From CAYYRI01 sp964474185 (lineage in GTDB: Bacteria; Patescibacteriota; Minisyncoccia; Minisyncoccales; RBG-13-42-11), in assembly GCA_964474185.1 (NCBI GenBank), contig CAYYRI010000004.1, positions 1-23,812 of the forward strand: a stretch of 23,812 nt of DNA, read 5' to 3'. The first letter of the stretch is position 1. Every line of letters begins with the position of its first letter. Positions 20,332 to 23,812 of this stretch are shown here, one piece after another. Under the pieces are notes generated by a model, which was not told the origin of the DNA, ran no database searches, and saw only the letters and a list, made by a program, of their open reading frames with translations. The position numbers were made by a program, and so were the translations under genes.

Positions 20332-21513
20332 ATGATTAAAACTGGCGTGGGAAGAAGTAATAATTCTGGTGCGGCAATCGCCGGAGTTGAGGCAACTAGG
20401 CAAGCTTTAGACCAATCTGGCGGCAAAGCCGATTTGATTGTTGTTTTCTCAACAGTTGCCTATAATCAAGAGGAAATGCTAAAAGGCGTAAGGTCGGTTT
20501 CTGGCCAAATCCCTCTCGTAGGTTGTAGTGATTCGGGAGAAATTACCACCGAGGGGCCAGTATCAAAGTATGTGGCAGTAATGGCTCTAAGTTCAGATTC
20601 TGTTAATTTTACAATTGGAGTGGGAGGAGGAACAGATAAGGATTCTTTTAAAGCTGGGAAAGAAGCAGCAGGGGTAGTAAAGAAATTAACCCCAAAGCCT
20701 CTTTCTCTGTTTGTAATGTTATTAGATGGTTTGGCTGAAAATGGAGCAGCGGCGGTAAGAGGAATTCAGGAAGTTTTGGGAAAGAATTTCCCAATTATGG
20801 GAGGTTCAGCTGGAGATGACTTTCTTTTCAAAAAGACATACCAGTATTACAATGACCAAGTTTTGTCAAATTGTGTGATTGGAATCGGGCTTTCCGGTAA
20901 ATTTTCCTTCGGAGTAGGGGTTAGACATGGTTGGGAGCCAATTGGATTACCAATGAAAGTGACGAAAGCAAAAGGAGGAAAATTGATTGAGGTAAACAAT
21001 CGGCCAGCCCTCTCAATTTACGAGGATTACTTTGGCAAAAAAGCAGAAGAACTGATTAAAGAACCGATCGCTAAGATGGCTTATACTTATCCTTTGGGAA
21101 TGAGTGTTGAGGGGAGTCCAGAACTTTTGATTCGAGATGTAATCATTGCTAATGAAAAAGGAGAAATTACTTGTGCCGCAGAGATTCCCGAGGGTTCAGA
21201 TATCAGGTTAATGTTAGGCGACCAAGAAAAAGCTATTCAAGCAGCTAAAGAAGCGGCTGGAAGTGCTTTATCTCAATTAAAAGAGGCTACACCTAAAGCG
21301 ATTTTTGTTTTTGATTGTATGGCCCGCAATAAACTTTTAGGAGCAAGAATGGGAGAGGAAATTGTGGCTATTCAGAATGTTTTAGGGAAGGATATTCCCT
21401 TAATTGGCTTTTATACTTATGGAGAGCAGGCACCCTTGGGAGGGGTACTTGGACCTGAATGTTTTTCTGCGTTTCATAACGAGACCATGGCTTTAATGGT
21501 ATTAGGAGAGTAA
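20332..21513 (+). CDS. FIST-domain sensory protein
   Basis: The 393-residue protein is a stand-alone FIST protein. FIST-N (about 25-215) includes LIVVFSTVAYNQEEMLKGVR, PLVGCSDSGEI and FPIMGGSAGDDFLF; FIST-C (about 220-380) includes EVNNRPALSIYEDYFG, YPLGMS and DIPLIGFYTYGEQAPLGG. The family is thought to sense small ligands, perhaps amino acids, in signal transduction and often pairs with kinases. Gene position directly upstream of a histidine kinase fits. No signal peptide or membrane segment is present. Codon choice looks a little plainer (more A/T at third positions) than its neighbours, hinting at separate acquisition. Confidence 0.92.
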   Translation: MIKTGVGRSNNSGAAIAGVEATRQALDQSGGKADLIVVFSTVAYNQEEMLKGVRSVSGQIPLVGCSDSGEITTEGPVSKYVAVMALSSDSVNFTIGVGGGTDKDSFKAGKEAAGVVKKLTPKPLSLFVMLLDGLAENGAAAVRGIQEVLGKNFPIMGGSAGDDFLFKKTYQYYNDQVLSNCVIGIGLSGKFSFGVGVRHGWEPIGLPMKVTKAKGGKLIEVNNRPALSIYEDYFGKKAEELIKEPIAKMAYTYPLGMSVEGSPELLIRDVIIANEKGEITCAAEIPEGSDIRLMLGDQEKAIQAAKEAAGSALSQLKEATPKAIFVFDCMARNKLLGARMGEEIVAIQNVLGKDIPLIGFYTYGEQAPLGGVLGPECFSAFHNETMALMVLGE

Positions 21514-21580
21514 ATAAAATATTAAAAATCAAAAATCAAAAAGAAATTAAGCCTTAGTCGCTTTAAAGTTTTAGTTTTGA

Positions 21581-22939
21581 ATGGAAAAAAAGCCCAACCT
21601 AAAAAATAGCAAAAAAATAATAAAAAAAACAAAACAGCAAGCTATAATTGCCGAATTTTCGGAAATTGGACAAAAAAGAGAAAAAGAACTTCAGGAGCTG
21701 GACAGAATTGCTAAAATGCTCGTCAAAAGAGACTTAGAACTCTCTGAGATTAGAGAGAAAAGAGAGGCAGAGCTTAAAGAGTTAGAGAAAAGAGCGGAAG
21801 ATTTAGAAGATTCGAGAAGGGCCCTGATGAACATGCTGGAAGACGTCGAAGGCGGAAGAAAAAAAACCGAAGAAGAAAAAAATAAAACCCTGGCCATTAT
21901 TACCAACTTTTCTGACGGTTTGTTGGTTTTTGACAAAGAGAATAAGCTTTCTCTGATTAATCCTCAGGCAGAAGAGTTTTTTAACGTAAAAACAAAAGAA
22001 GTTGTTGGTGCCGATCTTTCTAGCCTTTTCCAATTAGTCGGCTTCCAACCATTAATAAATTTATTGGGGAGAGAAATCAAGGGAATTTTCAGAAAAGAGC
22101 TGCTGATCAGGGAAAATTTAATTTTGGAAATTTCCAGCATTCCGCTGATCAGCGGCGAAGAAGAATTGGGGGCCTTGGTTATTTCGCACGATATCACCCG
22201 CGAAAAAATGGTTGAAAAATTAAAAACAGAATTCGTTTCCCTGGCCGCCCACCAATTGCGCACGCCCCTCTCCGCCATTAAATGGACGCTGAGGATGTTT
22301 TTGGACGGCGATATGGGGGAGATAACCAAAGAACAGAGAGAGTTTATCGAGAAAACTTATCAATCGAACGAAAGGATGATTAATTTAATTAACGACCTTT
22401 TGGATGTAACCAGAATAGAAGAAGGGAGATATCTTTTTAAACCGACTCTTACCAATTTTGAAAATATTGTTCAGTTTGTCATAAACGCCCATCAGGATGA
22501 AATCAAAAGAAAAAGGCTGGAGGTGGAATTAAAAAAACCGATAAATAAATTGCCCCAGATTGCCGTCGATGTCGAAAAAATCAGGCTGGCCATTGATAAT
22601 CTTCTGGAAAACGCCATAAGATATACTCCTTTGGGTGGCTTGATATTTATTTCTTTATTTCATTTGAAAGAAAAAAAAGAAATTGAATTTAGAATACGGG
22701 ATACGGGCGTGGGCATCCCCAAAGACCAGCAGGAGAGAGTTTTCAGCAAATTTTTCAGAGGGGCCAATGTGATGAGGTTGAATACCGAGGGTTCCGGTCT
22801 CGGTCTGTTTATAACCAAAAACATTATTGAGGCACACGGGGGCAAAATCTGGTTTGAGTCGGAAGAAAACAAAGGCACGACTTTTTATTTCACCCTGCCG
22901 CTCAGGGAAGAATTCAGCGAATTTTTGAAAGAATTTTAA
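21581..22939 (+). CDS. Soluble coiled-coil/PAS histidine kinase
   Basis: The 452-residue kinase has a Lys-rich start, a coiled coil (about 25-105), a PAS domain (about 103-212, ITNFSDGLLVFDKENKLSLI), a HisKA domain with H-box FVSLAAHQLRTPLSAIKW (His224 is the phosphoacceptor) and a HATPase_c domain: N-box DNLLENAIRYTP (N344), G1 DTGVGIP (D374), F-box FSKFF, G2 GSGLGLF (404-410). All catalytic elements are intact. There is no membrane segment, so input must come from PAS or from partners binding the coil; the FIST, V4R-like and flavodoxin-fusion proteins encoded just upstream are the obvious candidates. No receiver-domain protein is encoded nearby in the window. Confidence 0.93.
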   Translation: MEKKPNLKNSKKIIKKTKQQAIIAEFSEIGQKREKELQELDRIAKMLVKRDLELSEIREKREAELKELEKRAEDLEDSRRALMNMLEDVEGGRKKTEEEKNKTLAIITNFSDGLLVFDKENKLSLINPQAEEFFNVKTKEVVGADLSSLFQLVGFQPLINLLGREIKGIFRKELLIRENLILEISSIPLISGEEELGALVISHDITREKMVEKLKTEFVSLAAHQLRTPLSAIKWTLRMFLDGDMGEITKEQREFIEKTYQSNERMINLINDLLDVTRIEEGRYLFKPTLTNFENIVQFVINAHQDEIKRKRLEVELKKPINKLPQIAVDVEKIRLAIDNLLENAIRYTPLGGLIFISLFHLKEKKEIEFRIRDTGVGIPKDQQERVFSKFFRGANVMRLNTEGSGLGLFITKNIIEAHGGKIWFESEENKGTTFYFTLPLREEFSEFLKEF

Positions 22940-22946
22940 CCGCTCC

Positions 22947-23198
22947 ATGACAGATATCACATTTCTCTTGGCCGCAATTTTTGTCATAATAAACGTAGTC
23001 CAGACCTGGTTGATATTCGCCTGTAAGCTTTTGGTAAAAGGGGGGCTGGTTATCGGAGCGATGGAACTGGTCGAAGCGCCATTAATTATTTATTTAATTA
23101 TGAAAGGAGGGATGGTTGGATTTGCGACGGTAGTTCTTGTTGAAATTGTCCAGTGGTTGCTCATTGCCTATTTTTCTACAAAGAGTAAAATTAATTAA
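22947..23198 (+). CDS. Small membrane protein after the histidine kinase
   Basis: The 83-residue protein has hydrophobic segments at about 4-30 and 33-55 and a third at about 57-76 (GFATVVLVEIVQWLLIAYFS), with a short polar C-terminus TKSKIN. It starts 7 bp after the kinase stop, so it is part of the same operon. No family was recognised. Charged residues within the segments (E44, E66 region) are unusual and could bind a cofactor or partner; this is speculation. Confidence 0.6.
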   Translation: MTDITFLLAAIFVIINVVQTWLIFACKLLVKGGLVIGAMELVEAPLIIYLIMKGGMVGFATVVLVEIVQWLLIAYFSTKSKIN

Positions 23199-23240
23199 TA
23201 ACCCGAAAGGTCGAATAACATACAAAATTAATTTAAAAAT

Positions 23241-23630
23241 ATGCTTGTACCATCTAGTCCTAATCCGCCGATTATCGGAATTGAGTACTTTGATTTAAAC
23301 ACATGGATGGGGCAAACTCTTGGCTGGTTGAAATGGCCTACCCTCTTAGCTATGGTTTTTGCCGCAGTCGCCTTTATAATTGCCACCTATTACATTGTTC
23401 AATATACCCGAGGATATTTTGCCGGCAGAGGAGCTCCTAAATCTTGGAAGTTCATTTTGTGGGGCATTTTTATCACTTCAATTGCCGAAATCGGAGAAAT
23501 GCTGGGCTTTTATGAATGGCCGAATGCCGGCATGGTTGAGACGCAGCTGCTTTTGCTTATCCCTCATGCCATAGGCGGCACTTTATTGGCTCTCGGCGCC
23601 TACTTTTTATATAAAGAAGTAACATCGTAA
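23241..23630 (+). CDS. Small polytopic membrane protein, unknown function
   Basis: The 129-residue protein starts with a polar 30-residue segment (VPSSPNPPIIGIEYFDLNTW) and has three or four hydrophobic helices (about 33-55, 70-90, 100-122). A basic loop YTRGYFAGRGAPKSW lies between the first two, and a conserved-looking acidic helix SIAEIGEMLGFYEW follows. The last helix contains a His (LIPHAIGGTLLALGAYF). No family was recognised. It is 42 bp after the preceding gene, same strand. Confidence 0.6.
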   Translation: MLVPSSPNPPIIGIEYFDLNTWMGQTLGWLKWPTLLAMVFAAVAFIIATYYIVQYTRGYFAGRGAPKSWKFILWGIFITSIAEIGEMLGFYEWPNAGMVETQLLLLIPHAIGGTLLALGAYFLYKEVTS

Positions 23631-23636
23631 AATACT

Positions 23637-23812
23637 ATGCCTATTCTAGAATTGCATGCTATAAATCCTTTAACCATCGCTCCTTTTGGGATCAGCCTTT
23701 ATTACCTTTTAATGCACATTCCCATAATTTTCGGCTTCGGGATGGCGGCTTATTGGGTTATTAAATATCTTAAAAAGTTCTATGCCGACAGGCCTATCCC
23801 CGAAGAATGGAA
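23637..23812 (+). CDS. Membrane protein, N-terminal part (runs off the window)
   Basis: An ATG at 23637, 6 bp after the preceding stop, opens a frame of 58 codons that reaches the window end. The visible part has PILELHAINPLTIAPFGISL, a hydrophobic segment with LLMHIPIIFGFGMAAYWVI (two His residues near the membrane edge), then KYLKKFYADRPIPEEW. Family unknown. The short spacing suggests that it belongs to the same operon. Confidence 0.6.
   Translation, partial: MPILELHAINPLTIAPFGISLYYLLMHIPIIFGFGMAAYWVIKYLKKFYADRPIPEEW

Overview
The window looks like a piece of a reduced-genome Patescibacteria (CPR) chromosome, most likely from the Parcubacteria side. The basis is gene content: a VirB4/TraC-like/VirB2-type cluster, a minimal PilB-like ATPase, lamin-tail surface protein, stand-alone 5'-3' exonuclease, many short AT-rich genes, and almost no Shine-Dalgarno sequences. 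TGA is used as a normal stop (for example at 304-306 and 2588-2590), so this is not a lineage with recoded UGA. A 100-base run of N at 15151-15250 marks an assembly gap inside a tandem repeat.

Layout. 1-2968 (+): end of a type IV secretion/pilus-like cluster (TraC-like fragment, VirB4 ATPase, small membrane protein, VirB2/TrbC-like subunit). 2965-5061 (-): the conserved origin-side operon rpmH-rnpA-yidD-yidC-jag; rpmH is only 44 codons. 5150-7917 (+): dnaA, a probable oriC with DnaA boxes, and dnaN. 8024-10030 (-): a class A penicillin-binding protein, divergent from tyrS (10116-11309, +). 11340-11894 (-): a 35-residue acidic mini-gene with its own near-consensus promoter, and a small nuclease-like gene. 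12061-13676 (-): yebC, overlapped by an upstream LAGLIDADG endonuclease gene. 13694-14872 (-): lamin-tail-domain protein. 14857-15026 (+): a promoter-to-terminator unit with no ORF, a good candidate small RNA, running straight into a 72-bp palindromic tandem repeat. 15324-16646 (-): PilB-like ATPase. 16739-18258 (+): tsaE and a PolA-type 5'-3' exonuclease. 18271-23812 (+): a co-directional sensory cluster that continues past the window edge.

The sensory cluster is the most unusual part. It encodes a flavodoxin fused to six membrane segments and a signalling coiled coil but no kinase domain; a protein with a V4R/DUF2378-like pattern; a 23-codon coiled-coil ORF; a FIST sensor protein; a soluble coiled-coil/PAS histidine kinase; and three small membrane proteins, the last cut by the window end. 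No response regulator is present. My reading, which is inference, is a receptor kinase split over several polypeptides, with redox (flavin) and small-ligand inputs feeding one soluble kinase.

At the DNA level, two themes recur. Four genes (rpmH, the PBP gene, tyrS, the LAGLIDADG gene) have a TAAAAT -10 element 7-9 nt before the start codon, so their mRNAs should be leaderless or nearly so. Intergenic spaces are full of short perfect hairpins; three of them end exactly 3 nt before a start codon, and a two-hairpin composite occurs both in the dnaA leader and at 11975-12020.
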